NCBI RefSeq assembly: GCF_041346945.1
Contig: NZ_CP166850.1
Coordinates: 5,006,501 to 5,070,500, forward strand
From: Amycolatopsis sp. cg9
Lineage (GTDB): Bacteria > Actinomycetota > Actinomycetes > Mycobacteriales > Pseudonocardiaceae
Direction: 5' to 3'
Length of the DNA stretch: 64,000 bases
The position numbers and the translations under genes were made by a program. Below the pieces are notes generated by a model that was given only the letters and a program-made list of their open reading frames with translations, was not told where the DNA came from and made no database searches. Shown here one piece after another: positions 27,242 through 37,769 of this stretch (position 1 is its first letter; every line of letters begins with the position of its first letter).

Positions 27242-28675
27242 GTGTCAGACACCTTCGAAACCCGTCCAGGGCTGCGCCGCTCCCTCTCCGTCTGGCAGGC
27301 CGTCGGCCTGTCCGTGGCGTTGATGGCGCCCAGCATGGCCGCCAACATCAACCCCCAGCAGACCGCGGCCGCCGCCGGCCGCGCCGTCCCCCTCGCCTTC
27401 CTGCTCTCCGCGGTCGGCGTGCTGCTGGTCGCGTACGGCTTCGTCAAGCTCTGCCGGCACTACCAGCACGCCGGTTCGGTGTACGCCTTCGTCGGCGCCA
27501 CCCTCGGCCCGCGCGCGGGTGTCGTCTCCGGCATCGGCCTCCTCGGCACGTACACCTTCTACGCCGTCGTCACGAGCTCGGCCGCGGGCACGCTGGGGAC
27601 GGCTTTCCTGACGCAGGTGGGGATCTGGCCGGACCCGCCGTCCTGGGGCCCGTTCGTGCTGACCGCCGTCGCGCTCGCCGGCGCGTGGCTCCTGTCCGCG
27701 CTGCCCGCGCGCCGCGGCACGAGCACGCTGCTCGCCGTCGAGGGCGCGACGATCGCGGTGATCCTGCTGGTCACGGTGGTGATCCTGGTGCGCCTGCTGG
27801 CCGGTGGCGCGCCCGGTGGCGCCCGGTTCACGCTCGACGTCTTCGTGCCGGAAACCGGGCTGTCCGGGGTGTTTCTCGGCGCGGTGTTCGGCTTCCTGTC
27901 CTTCGCGGGCTTCGAAGCCGCGGCCACGCTCGGCGAGGAAACGCTCGACCCGAAGCGCAACGTCCCGCGCGCGATCCTGGGCACGGCGGTCTTCGGCGGG
28001 GTCTACTTCGTCGTGGTCACCGCCGTCGAGATGATGGCGTTCGGCACGGACGCGGCGGCGTTCCACGATTCGCCGTCCCTGCTCGGCGACCTCGGCAGCC
28101 GGTACGCGGGCGCCTGGGTCGGTGACGTGATCAGCGTCGGCGCCGCGATCAGCGCGTTCGGCTGCTGCCTGGCCTGCGTCGTCGGCGGTTCGCGGCTGCT
28201 CTACGCCCTGGGGCGCGACGCCGTCGGCGGCCGCGGCATCGGCCGGACGTCGAGCCGCGGCACCCCGGTGGTGGCGGTCAGTGCGGTGACCGGTGCGGCG
28301 GCGCTGATCATCCTGGTGTGCGCGCTGGTCTTCGGCGCCACCGCGGCCGACACGTTCGCCTGGTCCGGCTCGATCGGCACGCTGATCCTGCTGGTGATCT
28401 ACCTGCTCACGACGATCGGCGCGATCCTGCTGCTGTTCGTGAAGCGCCGCATGCGCGTGCCGGGGTGGCACCTGGTGTTCCCGCTCGGCGCGCTCGCCGT
28501 CCTCGGGTACACCGTCTACGTCAACGTGGTGCCCTACCCGGCCGAGGGACCCGCGCGCTGGTTCCCGGTGGCCGCCGCGGCCGTGCTGGTGCTCGCGGTG
28601 ATCTTCGTGCTGTCGGCGCCCGCCTACGCTCGTAGGGTGGGGGAGAGGCTGACCACCGTGGACGGAGGCGCATGA
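27242..28675 (+). CDS. APC-family amino acid/amine permease
   Basis: A 477-residue transporter with about 12 transmembrane segments. The N-terminal LSVWQAVGLSVALMAPSMAANINPQ matches the first APC helix, and GFLSFAGFEAAATLGEET is the conserved helix-6 region with the following DPKRNVPRAI loop. GTG at 27242 has AGGTGGAG upstream. The divergent glutamine-synthetase-like gene starts only 29 bp away. The ATGA overlap with the next gene couples uptake to hydrolase production. Its substrate is probably an amine or amino acid used by the adjacent enzymes. Confidence 0.92.
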   Translation: MSDTFETRPGLRRSLSVWQAVGLSVALMAPSMAANINPQQTAAAAGRAVPLAFLLSAVGVLLVAYGFVKLCRHYQHAGSVYAFVGATLGPRAGVVSGIGLLGTYTFYAVVTSSAAGTLGTAFLTQVGIWPDPPSWGPFVLTAVALAGAWLLSALPARRGTSTLLAVEGATIAVILLVTVVILVRLLAGGAPGGARFTLDVFVPETGLSGVFLGAVFGFLSFAGFEAAATLGEETLDPKRNVPRAILGTAVFGGVYFVVVTAVEMMAFGTDAAAFHDSPSLLGDLGSRYAGAWVGDVISVGAAISAFGCCLACVVGGSRLLYALGRDAVGGRGIGRTSSRGTPVVAVSAVTGAAALIILVCALVFGATAADTFAWSGSIGTLILLVIYLLTTIGAILLLFVKRRMRVPGWHLVFPLGALAVLGYTVYVNVVPYPAEGPARWFPVAAAAVLVLAVIFVLSAPAYARRVGERLTTVDGGA

Positions 28676-29796
28676 CCGACCTGCTCCCGTTCGTCGCGGA
28701 CCTGCCGCTGGTGGACCACCACTGCCACGGCGTCGTCACCCGCGACGTGGCCCGCGCGGACTTCGAGGGGATGCTGACCGAGGCCGACGCGCCCTCGCCG
28801 CTCGGCACGAGCCTGTTCGACTCGCTGATCGGGCTGGCCGTGCGCGAACGCTGCGCGCCGGTGCTCGGCCTGCCGGAGCACGCCCCCGCCGACGCCTACC
28901 TCGAACGCCGCGCCGAGCTGGGCGCGGCCGAGGTGGCGCGGCGGTTCCTGCGGGCCACCGGCACGACCGACTTCCTGCTGGACGGCGGGTTCCTGCCCGA
29001 CGCGCTGACCACGACCCCGGAGTTCGCCGCGCTCGCGGGCACCCGCGCGCACGACGTCGTCCGGCTGGAACAGGTTGCCGAGGCGGTGATCCGGGGCACG
29101 ACCGCGGCGGGGTTCGCCGCCGCCTTCGCCGACGAGCTGGGGAAACGCGCGAAGACCGCCGTGGGGCTCAAGTCGATCGCCGCCTACCGCGTCGGCCTCG
29201 AGCTGGCGGGGGAGCGGCCGTCGCCGCCGGAGGTGACCGCCGCGGCGGGACGCTGGCTGCGCACCGGGAACCCCAGGCTGGCCGACGAGGTGCTGCACCG
29301 GCACCTCGTCTTCACCGGCCTCGACCTGGGCCTGCCGGTGCAGTTCCACGTCGGCTACGGCGACTCCGACGTCGACCTGCACCGCTGCGACCCGCTGCTG
29401 CTCACCGGGCTGCTGCGGGCGACCCGCGACCGCGGCGTGCCGATCCTGCTGCTGCACAACTACCCGTTCCACCGCAACGCCGCGTATCTGGCGCAGGTCT
29501 TCGAGCACGTGTTCGTGGACGCCGGGCTCATCACGCACAACGCGGGGTTCCGGGCGCCGGCGGTCCTGGCCGAGCTCCTGGAGATCGCGCCGTTCGGGAA
29601 GGTGCTCTTCTCCACCGACGCGTTCGGCCTGGCCGAGCTGTACCACCTGGGCACGGCGCTGTTCCGGCAAGGACTGTCGGACTTCGTGCGCGCCGCGCTC
29701 GACGCGGCCGCGGTGTCCGAAGTGGACGCCATCCGGCTGTGTGCTTTGGTGGGAAGTGAGAACGCGCAGAGGATCTACCGCTTGGAGCACGTGTGA
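28672..29796 (+). CDS. Amidohydrolase family protein (FluG N-terminal-like)
   Basis: A 374-residue metal-dependent amidohydrolase. The HxH metal motif is DHHCHG (residues 15-20). Other conserved pieces are PVQFHVGYGDSDVDLHRCDP, ILLLHNYPFHRNAAYLA and VLFSTDAFGLAELYHLG with the late metal Asp. In fungi and bacteria this domain is found next to or fused to glutamine-synthetase-like domains (FluG), which is consistent with the divergent ligase here. It is coupled by ATGA overlap to the permease and GTGA overlap to the M20 gene. It may cleave a gamma-glutamyl conjugate. Confidence 0.9.
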   Translation: MTDLLPFVADLPLVDHHCHGVVTRDVARADFEGMLTEADAPSPLGTSLFDSLIGLAVRERCAPVLGLPEHAPADAYLERRAELGAAEVARRFLRATGTTDFLLDGGFLPDALTTTPEFAALAGTRAHDVVRLEQVAEAVIRGTTAAGFAAAFADELGKRAKTAVGLKSIAAYRVGLELAGERPSPPEVTAAAGRWLRTGNPRLADEVLHRHLVFTGLDLGLPVQFHVGYGDSDVDLHRCDPLLLTGLLRATRDRGVPILLLHNYPFHRNAAYLAQVFEHVFVDAGLITHNAGFRAPAVLAELLEIAPFGKVLFSTDAFGLAELYHLGTALFRQGLSDFVRAALDAAAVSEVDAIRLCALVGSENAQRIYRLEHV

Positions 29797-30962
29797 GTGA
29801 CCTGTGGGCCCGGTGGACACGGGCGATCGCCGACGAACTGCCCGCCGCCGTGGAGCTCCGGCACGCGGTGCACGCCGACCCCCGCGGCTCCGGCGACGAA
29901 GAGGACACCGCCCGCCTGGTCACCGAGGCGCTCGGCGCGGGGGACGGGATCCGCGTCGCCAAGACCGGCCGCGCGATCCCGCTGCCCGGCGGCGAAGGCC
30001 CGGCGGTGGCGCTGCGCGCCGAGCTCGACGCCCTCCCGGTGCTGGAGGGCACCCGCGTGCCGTGGGCGTCGGGGAACGAACTGATGCACGCGTGCGGCCA
30101 CGACGTCCACGTCGCCGCGCTGGTCGCCGTCGGCCGCGCGGCGGTGCGCGCCGGCGTCCCGCGGCCGATCCTCGCGCTGCTGCAGCCGCGCGAGGAGACG
30201 TCGCCGCCGGGCGCGCTCGACGTCGTCGAGTCCGGAGTGCTGGCCGAGCACGGGGTCGACGCGGTAATCGGCGCGCACGTCCAGCCGCGGATCGCGCACG
30301 GCGTCGTCTCGGCGGTCCCGGGCCCGGTGAACGCGTCCACCGACGAGTTCGAGGTGACCCTGCACGGCCAGGGCGGCCACGCCGGTTACCCGCACCTGCT
30401 GCGCGACCCGATCCTGGCGCTGTCCCAGCTGGTCGTGAGCCTGCAGCAGCTCGCGTCGCGGCGGATCGACCCGGTGTTCGGCGCGGTCTGCTCGGTCGGG
30501 CGGATCCAGGCGGGCGCGGCGGCCAACGTCGTCCCCAACAGCGCGACCGCGTTCGGCTCGCTGCGCCTGATGCGCGCGAAGGACCGCGACCGCGCGCTGG
30601 AAGCCCTCGCCGACATCGTGCACGGCACCGCGCGGGCGCACGGCTGCACCGCCGAGCTGGAGATCAGCCCCTGCGAGCCGGTGCTGGACAACGACGCCGC
30701 ACTGGCGGCGGGCGCGCAGGGCTGGCTCCGGCACGCGGGCTTCGCCGTCGACGACCAGTTCCGGTCGTTCGGCGCGGACGATTTCGCCCACTACTGCGGC
30801 GGCGCGACCCGCGGGCTGATGCTGTTCGTCGGCCTCGGCGACACCGCGGGCGTGCCCAGCCTGCACGACGAACGCTTCCTCCCGCGCGACGAAGCCGTCA
30901 CCCAGGTCGCGCACGCGCTGGTGGCGGGGTACCTGGCCGCCTTGGATGCTCCGGCGCCTTAG
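29793..30962 (+). CDS. M20 family amidohydrolase/peptidase
   Basis: A 389-residue di-metal hydrolase of the M20D type (hippurate/IAA-amino-acid hydrolase-like). Metal ligands are visible in MHACGHDVHVAAL, LLQPREETSPPGA and the C-terminal SLHDERFLP. The dimerisation domain has LHGQGGHAGYPHLLRDP. GTG start overlaps the preceding stop by 4 bp. It probably cleaves an amide-linked amino acid conjugate, and acts with the other members of this cluster. Confidence 0.92.
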   Translation: MSDLWARWTRAIADELPAAVELRHAVHADPRGSGDEEDTARLVTEALGAGDGIRVAKTGRAIPLPGGEGPAVALRAELDALPVLEGTRVPWASGNELMHACGHDVHVAALVAVGRAAVRAGVPRPILALLQPREETSPPGALDVVESGVLAEHGVDAVIGAHVQPRIAHGVVSAVPGPVNASTDEFEVTLHGQGGHAGYPHLLRDPILALSQLVVSLQQLASRRIDPVFGAVCSVGRIQAGAAANVVPNSATAFGSLRLMRAKDRDRALEALADIVHGTARAHGCTAELEISPCEPVLDNDAALAAGAQGWLRHAGFAVDDQFRSFGADDFAHYCGGATRGLMLFVGLGDTAGVPSLHDERFLPRDEAVTQVAHALVAGYLAALDAPAP

Positions 30963-30977
30963 CGCTACGGTGGCCGC

Positions 30978-32003
30978 GTGATGAGCGCCTACCTCGCGAC
31001 GATCCCCAGTCCCGACCGGGGGGTCTGGCACCTGGGACCGATCCCGCTCCGCGCGTACGCCCTGTGCATCATCGCCGGCATCATCGTGGCGATCTGGTGG
31101 GGCGAGCGGCGCTGGGCGGCCCGCGGCGGCACCAAGGGCACGGTGATCGACATCGCGGTGTTCGCGGTGCCGTTCGGCCTGGTCGGCGGCCGGTTGTACC
31201 ACGTGATCACCGACCCCGAGCTGTACTTCACCGAGGGCAAGAACCCCTGGAACGCGTTCGCGATCTGGGACGGCGGCCTCGGCATCTGGGGCGCCATCGC
31301 CCTCGGCGCGGTGGGCGCGCTCATCGCCTGCCGCCGCAAGGGCATCCCGCTGCCGGCGATGGCGGACGCGATCGCCCCGGGCATCGTCGTGGCGCAGGCC
31401 ATCGGCCGCATCGGCAACTACTTCAACCAGGAGCTCTACGGCGCGCACACCGACCTGCCGTGGGGCCTGGAGGTCTACCAGCGCTTCAACCCGGAGGACC
31501 CGGACAACCTGCTCAACGGCGTCGCGACCGGGCACATCCCGCTGCCGGAGAGCCCGGTCCACCCGACGTTCCTCTACGAGCTGATCTGGAACCTGCTGGT
31601 CGCGCTGCTGGTCGTCTGGGCGGACCGCAAGTTCAAGCTGGGTCACGGCCGGGCGTTCGCGCTGTACGTCGCCGGCTACACGGTCGGCCGCGGCTGGATC
31701 GAGATGATGCGGACCGACACCGCGAACCACATCCTCGGCCTGCGGGTGAACGTGTGGACGTCGATCCTGCTGTTCGCCGCCGCGGTGGTGTACTTCGTGC
31801 TGGCTGCGAAGCGGGGGCCGCGGGAGCTGCCGGAGACGCTGGTGAGCAAGGACGCGCCCGGGCCGGTTCCGGAGTCGGCTTCGCGGTTGGACTCCGACGA
31901 ACCCGAGCACGCGAAGGTGGCGGCCGAGGCCCCGGCGCCGGAGAAACCCGCCTCGGAGGAGACTCCGGCCGCCGAAGAGCCGAAGAAGACCGACGAGAGC
32001 TGA
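30978..32003 (+). CDS. lgt: Prolipoprotein diacylglyceryl transferase
   Basis: A 341-residue membrane enzyme that adds diacylglycerol to lipobox cysteines. The signature VVAQAIGRIGNYFNQELYG, the conserved GLVGGRLYHVITD and HPTFLYELIWN, and about seven membrane segments define it. The C-terminal about 70 residues form an acidic Pro/Ala/Glu-rich tail, as is common in actinobacterial Lgt. GTG at 30978 with TACGGT at 30966-30971, 6 nt upstream. In mycobacteria lgt follows trpA directly; here 6 kb of other genes lies between them. Confidence 0.96.
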   Translation: MMSAYLATIPSPDRGVWHLGPIPLRAYALCIIAGIIVAIWWGERRWAARGGTKGTVIDIAVFAVPFGLVGGRLYHVITDPELYFTEGKNPWNAFAIWDGGLGIWGAIALGAVGALIACRRKGIPLPAMADAIAPGIVVAQAIGRIGNYFNQELYGAHTDLPWGLEVYQRFNPEDPDNLLNGVATGHIPLPESPVHPTFLYELIWNLLVALLVVWADRKFKLGHGRAFALYVAGYTVGRGWIEMMRTDTANHILGLRVNVWTSILLFAAAVVYFVLAAKRGPRELPETLVSKDAPGPVPESASRLDSDEPEHAKVAAEAPAPEKPASEETPAAEEPKKTDES

Positions 32004-32013
32004 CCGCTTTCCC

Positions 32014-32047
32014 GAAGGCCACCGCCGGACGCCCGGTGGTGGCCTTC
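32014..32047 (+). terminator. Hairpin after lgt
   Basis: GAAGGCCACC at 32014-32023 and GGTGGCCTTC at 32038-32047 form a 10-bp perfect stem with additional GC pairs inside. It starts 11 bp after the lgt stop. No U-tract follows, which is usual in actinomycetes. Confidence 0.65.
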
Positions 32048-32113
32048 GTCGTACGCGGGGCCGGGGCGCCGCCCCCCGTCTTCCACGCTACCGGGAGGGG
32101 CCGACAGTTCCGG

Positions 32114-32902
32114 TCAGCCGAGGTCGGGCAGGCCCAGCTCCAGGTTGGGGGTCTGCAGGCCGCCGTCCACCTCGAGGATCTTGCCCGTGAGGTAACCGCC
32201 GGCGCGCGAGGCCAGGAACACCACCGTCGCCGCGATGTCCTCGGCCTCGCCGATCCGGTGCAGCGGGGTCGCCGCCTCCATCTTCGCCTTCAGCTCCGGG
32301 TTGCCCACCACGATCTCCAGGGCCGATGTCGCCACCGAGCCCACCGAGATCGCGTTCACCCGGACTTTCGGGGCCAGGTCGGCCGCCGCCAGGCGGGTGT
32401 AGTGGGCGAGGGCGGCCTTCGCCGTGCCGTACGCCGCGAAGCCGCGGCCCGAGAGCCGGCCCAGCACCGACGAGATGTTGACGACCGAGCCGCCGGTCTC
32501 CAGCAGGGCGGGGGCCGCCGCCGCGGTCAGGGCGTGCGCGGTCGAGACGTTGAAGCGGAACGCTTCCTCCAGGAACTCCGCGGTGGTCTCCAGCAAGGGG
32601 CGCGGGTACGTGCCGCCGACGTTGTTGACCACCAGGTCGAGGCGCCCGAACTCCGCCACCGCCGTCGCGGCCAGCGCGGCCGCGGCCTCCGGTGTCGCGA
32701 GGTCGCCCGGGACGACGTGCGCGCGGCGGCCCGCCGCCGAAACCCGCGAGGCCACTTCTTCGAGCTGAGCGGCGGTGCGGGCGGCGATGACCACGTCGGC
32801 GCCCGCTTCGGCGAGCGCCACGGCGGTGGCCGCACCGATCCCGCGGCCGGCGCCGGTGACCACCGCGACCTGGTCGGTGAGCTTGAACCGATCGAGGATC
32901 AT
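32114..32902 (-). CDS. Short-chain dehydrogenase/reductase
   Basis: A 262-residue classical SDR. The NAD(P) motif is [12 protein letters not shown] (TGxxxGxG, about residues 14-25), NNVGG is the structural motif, and the catalytic Ser/Tyr/Lys are in [24 protein letters not shown] split as S, YxxxK. The start [17 protein letters not shown] and end [15 protein letters not shown] strongly recall mycobacterial Rv0927c, from memory. A sequence fitting the KstR operator consensus lies 10 bp upstream of the start, pointing to steroid or fatty-acid metabolism. Confidence 0.92.
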   Translation of the reverse strand: MILDRFKLTDQVAVVTGAGRGIGAATAVALAEAGADVVIAARTAAQLEEVASRVSAAGRRAHVVPGDLATPEAAAALAATAVAEFGRLDLVVNNVGGTYPRPLLETTAEFLEEAFRFNVSTAHALTAAAAPALLETGGSVVNISSVLGRLSGRGFAAYGTAKAALAHYTRLAAADLAPKVRVNAISVGSVATSALEIVVGNPELKAKMEAATPLHRIGEAEDIAATVVFLASRAGGYLTGKILEVDGGLQTPNLELGLPDLG

Positions 32903-33215
32903 GCGGCGAAATGTAACACGTTCTAGTGATGGCGGACACAGGGCGAGCGCGCCGGGTCGGACTGGTCACGTTAGGCTTGACCGGAGTTTCCGGGACGTAT
33001 ACTTAGCGCCGCGAACTACCGGGAACCCATCAGGAACTACGTCGTTCCACGCAGCCAGATCGTTACCGTCCGCCGCTGTTCGGGGCGCTCTGAATTGATG
33101 CTGACGTGTTTCCCAGGTGTTAAAGTCGCGCTAACAAGCGGGCCATCGTCGTCCCGTGCGCTCCCGGCCGGTAGCCCGGCCCGCACGACAAGACGACGAA
33201 GGAGGTCCCTTCTCC
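32903..33215. other. Divergent intergenic region, SDR and gltB
   Basis: A 313-bp gap. It holds the KstR-like box near the SDR end. Toward gltB there is a GTTTC-N6-GTTAA sequence at 33108-33123, one base from the inverse form of the actinobacterial GlnR half-site arrangement, and a strong GGAGGT ribosome binding site 33201-33206. No ORF here looks like protein. Confidence 0.5.
32912..32925. promoter_or_regulatory. KstR-like operator upstream of the SDR gene
   Basis: TGTAACACGTTCTA matches the consensus TNNAACNNGTTNNA reported for KstR boxes in cholesterol-catabolic actinobacteria. It lies 10-23 bp upstream of the SDR ATG (at 32902 on the minus strand), where a repressor would block transcription. 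The adjacent bases extend the dyad partly (TAACACGTTCTAG). Confidence 0.55.
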
Positions 33216-36200
33216 ATGATCTTCTCCGCCATTCCCGGCAAGCAAGGTCTCTACGATCCGGAGACCGAACAGGACTCCTGCGGTGTGGCCATGGTGGCCG
33301 ACATCCGCGGGCGCCGCTCGCACGGCATCGTCACCGACGGCCTGGCCGCGCTGACCAACCTCGACCACCGCGGCGCCGCGGGCGCCGAGCCGACCTCCGG
33401 CGACGGCGCCGGCATCCTGCTGCAGCTGCCCGACGCGCTGCTGCGCGCCGAAGCCGGCTTCACGCTTCCCGCACCCGGCGAGCACGGCCACCACACCTAC
33501 GCCGCCGGCATCGCCTTCCTGCCCGAAGACGCCGAGCAGCGCCGCAAGGCCGTCGAACTGGCCGAACGCATCGCCGTCGAAGAGGGCCTGGAGGTCCTCG
33601 GCTGGCGCGAGGTGCCGGTCGACGCCGACCGCGCCGACATCGGCCCCACCGCCCGCTCGGTCATGCCGCACTTCGCCATGCTTTTCGTCACCGCCGACGG
33701 AAAAGCCGGCCTGGAGCTGGACCGGCTGGCCTTCTGCCTGCGCAAGCGCGTCGAGCACGAAAGCGCGAACTCCGGCTGCGGCACGTACTTCCCGTCGCTG
33801 TCCTCGCGGACGATCGTCTACAAGGGCATGGTGACGCCGGAGCAGCTGCCGGCGTTCTTCGCCGACCTGCGCGACGAGCGGCTGGAAAGCGCCATCGCGC
33901 TGGTGCACTCCCGCTTCTCCACCAACACCTTCCCGTCGTGGCCGCTGGCGCACCCGTTCCGGTTCGTGGCCCACAACGGCGAGATCAACACCATCCGCGG
34001 CAACCGCAACCGCATGCGGGCCCGCGAGGCGCTGCTGGAGTCGGAGGTCCTCGACGGCGACCTGTCCCGGCTGTTCCCGATCTGCTCGCCGGACGCGTCG
34101 GACTCGGCGTCGTTCGACGAGGTTCTGGAGCTGCTGCACCTCGGTGGCCGGTCGCTGCCGCACGCGGTGCTGATGATGATCCCGGAGGCGTGGGAGAACC
34201 ACGCCACCATGAAGCCCGAGCGCCGCGCGTTCTACCAGTTCCACGCGAGCCTGATGGAACCGTGGGACGGCCCCGCGTGCGTCACCTTCACCGACGGCAC
34301 CCTGGTCGGCGCGGTCCTGGACCGCAACGGCCTGCGCCCGGCGCGCTGGTGGCGCACGGCCGACGACCGCGTCGTCCTGGCCAGCGAGGCCGGCGTCCTG
34401 GACGTCGCCCCGAAGGACGTCGTGGCGAAGGGGCGGCTCAAGCCCGGCAAGATGTTCCTGGTCGACACCGAGGCCGGCCGGATCGTGGACGACGAAGAGG
34501 TCAAGTCCGCCCTCGCCGGCGAGCTGCCCTACGACGCCTGGCTGCACGCCGGCCTGCTGCAGATCGCCGAACTGCCCGACCGCGACCACGTCGTGCAGAG
34601 CCACGACTCGGTGCTGCGCCGCCAGCTTTCCTTCGGCTACACCGAAGAAGAGCTCAAGATCCTGCTGGCGCCGATGGCCGAGAAGGGCGCCGAGCCGATC
34701 GGTTCGATGGGCTCGGACACCCCGCCCGCGGTGCTGTCGAAGCGATCCCGGCTGCTCTACGACTACTTCAAGCAGAACTTCGCGCAGGTGACCAACCCGC
34801 CGCTGGACGCGATCCGCGAGGAGCTCGTCACCTGCATGGCGCGGATCATGGGCCCGGAGCGCAACCTGCTGGCCCCCGGCCCGGCGTCGTGCCGCCACCT
34901 CAAGCTGCCCTACCCCGTCATCGACAACGACGAGCTCGCCAAGCTCATCCACATCAACGACGACGGCGACCTCCCCGGCTTCGCGTGCAGTGTCCTTTCC
35001 GGACTGTACGAAGTGGACGGCGGCGCCGAGGCGCTGGCCGGCGCGATCGAACGCGTCCGGCGCGAGGCGTCCGAGGCGATCGCGGCCGGTGCGCGCACGC
35101 TGGTGCTGTCCGACCGCGACTCCGACCACCGGATGGCGCCGATCCCGTCGCTGCTGCTGGTTTCCGCGGTGCACCACCACCTGGTCCGCACCAAGGAACG
35201 CCTGCGCGTCGCGCTGGTCGTCGAGTCCGGCGACGCGCGCGAGGTGCACCACATCGCGCTGCTGCTCGGCTACGGTGCCGCCGCGGTCAACCCGTACCTG
35301 GCCTTCGAGACCATCGAAGACATGATCGGGCAGGGCGCGGTCACCGGCATCGAGCCCGCCAAGGCGATCCGGAACTACGTGCAGGCGCTCGTGAAGGGTG
35401 TCCTGAAGATCATGTCCAAGATGGGCATCTCGACGGTCGGCGCGTACACCGCCGCCCAGGTCTTCGAATCCCTCGGCCTGGCGCAGGACCTGCTCGACGA
35501 GTACTTCACCGGGACGTCGTCGAAGCTCGGCGGCGTCGGCCTGACCGTGCTCGCCGAAGAGGTGGCCGTGCGCCACCGCCGCGCCTACCCGGACAACCCG
35601 ACCGAGCGCGTCCACCGTGGACTCGACACCGGCGGCGAGTACGCCTACCGGCGCGAGGGCGAGCTGCACCTGTTCACGCCGGAGACGGTGTTCCTGCTGC
35701 AGCACGCGTCCAAGACCGGCCGCGAAGAGGTGTACCGCAAGTACACCGACGAGGTGCACCGCCTCTACCGCGAGGGCGGCACGCTGCGCGGGCTGTTCTC
35801 CTTCCGCGACGGCGTGCGCGAGCCGATCCCGCTGGACGAGGTCGAGCCCGCCGAGGCGATCTTCAAGCGCTTCAACACCGGCGCGATGTCCTACGGCTCG
35901 ATTTCGGCCGAGGCGCACGAAACGCTGGCCATCGCGATGAACCGGATCGGTGGCCGGTCCAACACCGGCGAGGGCGGCGAAGACCCCGAGCGGCTCTACG
36001 ACCCCGAACGCCGCAGCGCGATCAAGCAGGTCGCGTCGGGCCGGTTCGGCGTCACGAGCGAATACCTCGTCAACGCCGACGACATCCAGATCAAGATGGC
36101 GCAGGGCGCGAAGCCCGGCGAGGGCGGCCAGCTGCCGCCGAACAAGGTGTACCCGTGGATCGCGCGCACCCGGCACTCGACGCCGGGCGTCGGCCTCATT

Positions 36201-37769
36201 TCGCCGCCGCCGCACCACGACATCTACTCCATCGAGGACCTGGCGCAGCTGATCCACGACCTCAAGAACGCCAACGAGCACGCCCGCATCCACGTGAAGC
36301 TGGTGTCCTCGCTGGGTGTCGGCACGGTCGCGGCGGGCGTGTCCAAGGCGCACGCGGACGTCGTGCTCATCTCCGGCCACGACGGCGGCACCGGCGCGTC
36401 CCCGATGAACTCGCTCAAGCACGCGGGCACGCCGTGGGAGATCGGCCTCGCCGAGACCCAGCAGACGTTGCTGCTCAACGGGTTGCGCGACCGGATCACC
36501 GTGCAGGTGGACGGTGCCATGAAGACCGGGCGGGACGTCGTCATCGCGGCGCTGCTCGGCGCCGAGGAATACGGCTTCGCGACGGCCCCGCTCGTCGTCG
36601 CGGGCTGCATCATGATGCGCGTCTGCCACCTCGACACCTGCCCGGTCGGCGTCGCCACGCAGAGCCCGGAGCTCCGCAAGCGCTACACCGGCCAGGTCGA
36701 GCACGTGGTGAACTTCTTCGAGTTCGTCGCCGAAGAAGTCCGCGAAACCCTTGCCGCACTGGGTTTCCGCACGCTCGACGAAGCCATCGGACACGCCGAG
36801 CTGCTGAACACCGACGAGGCCGTCGACCACTGGAAGGCGTCCGGTCTGGACCTGGCGCCGATCTTCGAGATGCCGGCCGAAACCCCGTACGGCGGCGCGA
36901 AGCGGCGCACCCGAGGCCAGGACCACGGCCTCGAGCACGCCCTGGACCGCACGCTGATCCAGCTCGCCGAAGCAGCGCTGGAAGATGCGCACCACGTGAA
37001 CATCGAGCTGCCGGTGCGCAACGTCAACCGGACCGTCGGCACGCTGCTCGGTTCGGAGATCACCCGCCGCTACGGCGGGGACGGGCTGCCCGAGGGCACG
37101 ATCAACGTCACGCTCACCGGTTCGGCGGGCCAGTCGCTCGGCGCGTTCCTGCCGCGCGGCATCACCCTCGACATGGTCGGCGACGCGAACGACTACGTCG
37201 GCAAGGGCCTTTCCGGCGGCCGGATCGTGGTCCGGCCCGACCCGGAGGCGTCCTTCGCCGCCGAGGCGCAGACGATCGCGGGCAACACGATCGCCTACGG
37301 TGCCACGGCCGGCGAGATCTTCCTGCGCGGCCAGGTCGGCGAACGCTTCTGCGTCCGCAACTCCGGCGCCACGGTGGTCGCCGAGGGCGTCGGCGACCAC
37401 GCCTTCGAGTACATGACCGGCGGCCGCGCGGTGGTGCTCGGCCCGACCGGGCGGAACCTGGCGGCCGGCATGTCCGGCGGCATGGCGTTCGTGCTCGACG
37501 TCGACCGCAAGAAGGTCAACCAGGACATGGTGGACCTGCTCAAGCCGACCGCCGACGACCTGGCGTGGCTCAAGAAAACGGTGCAGCAGCACCACGATCT
37601 CACCCGCTCCGCGGTGGCGGCGTCGCTGCTCGGCGACTGGCCGCGCCGCTCGGCGGCGTTCACGAAGGTGATGCCGCGCGACTACCAGCGGGTTCTGGAC
37701 GCGGCGAAGGCGGCGAAGGCCGCCGGCCGCGACGTCGACGAGGCGATCATGGAGGCCGCTCGTGGCTGA
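33216..37769 (+). CDS. gltB: Glutamate synthase (NADPH) large subunit
   Basis: A 1517-residue GOGAT large chain that, with GltD, makes glutamate from glutamine and 2-oxoglutarate. After a 21-residue propeptide comes the N-terminal nucleophile Cys22 in QDSCGVAMV, followed by the class II glutaminase domain with [17 protein letters not shown]. The FMN domain has the 3Fe-4S ligands near [19 protein letters not shown], and the C-terminal beta-helix is rich in Gly (GMSGGMAFV). ATG at 33216 with GGAGGT at about 10 nt. It overlaps gltD by 8 bp. Nitrogen control by GlnR is likely. Confidence 0.97.
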   Translation: MIFSAIPGKQGLYDPETEQDSCGVAMVADIRGRRSHGIVTDGLAALTNLDHRGAAGAEPTSGDGAGILLQLPDALLRAEAGFTLPAPGEHGHHTYAAGIAFLPEDAEQRRKAVELAERIAVEEGLEVLGWREVPVDADRADIGPTARSVMPHFAMLFVTADGKAGLELDRLAFCLRKRVEHESANSGCGTYFPSLSSRTIVYKGMVTPEQLPAFFADLRDERLESAIALVHSRFSTNTFPSWPLAHPFRFVAHNGEINTIRGNRNRMRAREALLESEVLDGDLSRLFPICSPDASDSASFDEVLELLHLGGRSLPHAVLMMIPEAWENHATMKPERRAFYQFHASLMEPWDGPACVTFTDGTLVGAVLDRNGLRPARWWRTADDRVVLASEAGVLDVAPKDVVAKGRLKPGKMFLVDTEAGRIVDDEEVKSALAGELPYDAWLHAGLLQIAELPDRDHVVQSHDSVLRRQLSFGYTEEELKILLAPMAEKGAEPIGSMGSDTPPAVLSKRSRLLYDYFKQNFAQVTNPPLDAIREELVTCMARIMGPERNLLAPGPASCRHLKLPYPVIDNDELAKLIHINDDGDLPGFACSVLSGLYEVDGGAEALAGAIERVRREASEAIAAGARTLVLSDRDSDHRMAPIPSLLLVSAVHHHLVRTKERLRVALVVESGDAREVHHIALLLGYGAAAVNPYLAFETIEDMIGQGAVTGIEPAKAIRNYVQALVKGVLKIMSKMGISTVGAYTAAQVFESLGLAQDLLDEYFTGTSSKLGGVGLTVLAEEVAVRHRRAYPDNPTERVHRGLDTGGEYAYRREGELHLFTPETVFLLQHASKTGREEVYRKYTDEVHRLYREGGTLRGLFSFRDGVREPIPLDEVEPAEAIFKRFNTGAMSYGSISAEAHETLAIAMNRIGGRSNTGEGGEDPERLYDPERRSAIKQVASGRFGVTSEYLVNADDIQIKMAQGAKPGEGGQLPPNKVYPWIARTRHSTPGVGLISPPPHHDIYSIEDLAQLIHDLKNANEHARIHVKLVSSLGVGTVAAGVSKAHADVVLISGHDGGTGASPMNSLKHAGTPWEIGLAETQQTLLLNGLRDRITVQVDGAMKTGRDVVIAALLGAEEYGFATAPLVVAGCIMMRVCHLDTCPVGVATQSPELRKRYTGQVEHVVNFFEFVAEEVRETLAALGFRTLDEAIGHAELLNTDEAVDHWKASGLDLAPIFEMPAETPYGGAKRRTRGQDHGLEHALDRTLIQLAEAALEDAHHVNIELPVRNVNRTVGTLLGSEITRRYGGDGLPEGTINVTLTGSAGQSLGAFLPRGITLDMVGDANDYVGKGLSGGRIVVRPDPEASFAAEAQTIAGNTIAYGATAGEIFLRGQVGERFCVRNSGATVVAEGVGDHAFEYMTGGRAVVLGPTGRNLAAGMSGGMAFVLDVDRKKVNQDMVDLLKPTADDLAWLKKTVQQHHDLTRSAVAASLLGDWPRRSAAFTKVMPRDYQRVLDAAKAAKAAGRDVDEAIMEAARG

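Noticed and set aside
33120..37595. Very long open frame (1491 codons) antisense to gltB
   Set aside because: It mirrors gltB exactly, is rich in Arg/His/Val/Gly as expected from GC-rich antisense frames, and has no domain. gltB itself has all family motifs.
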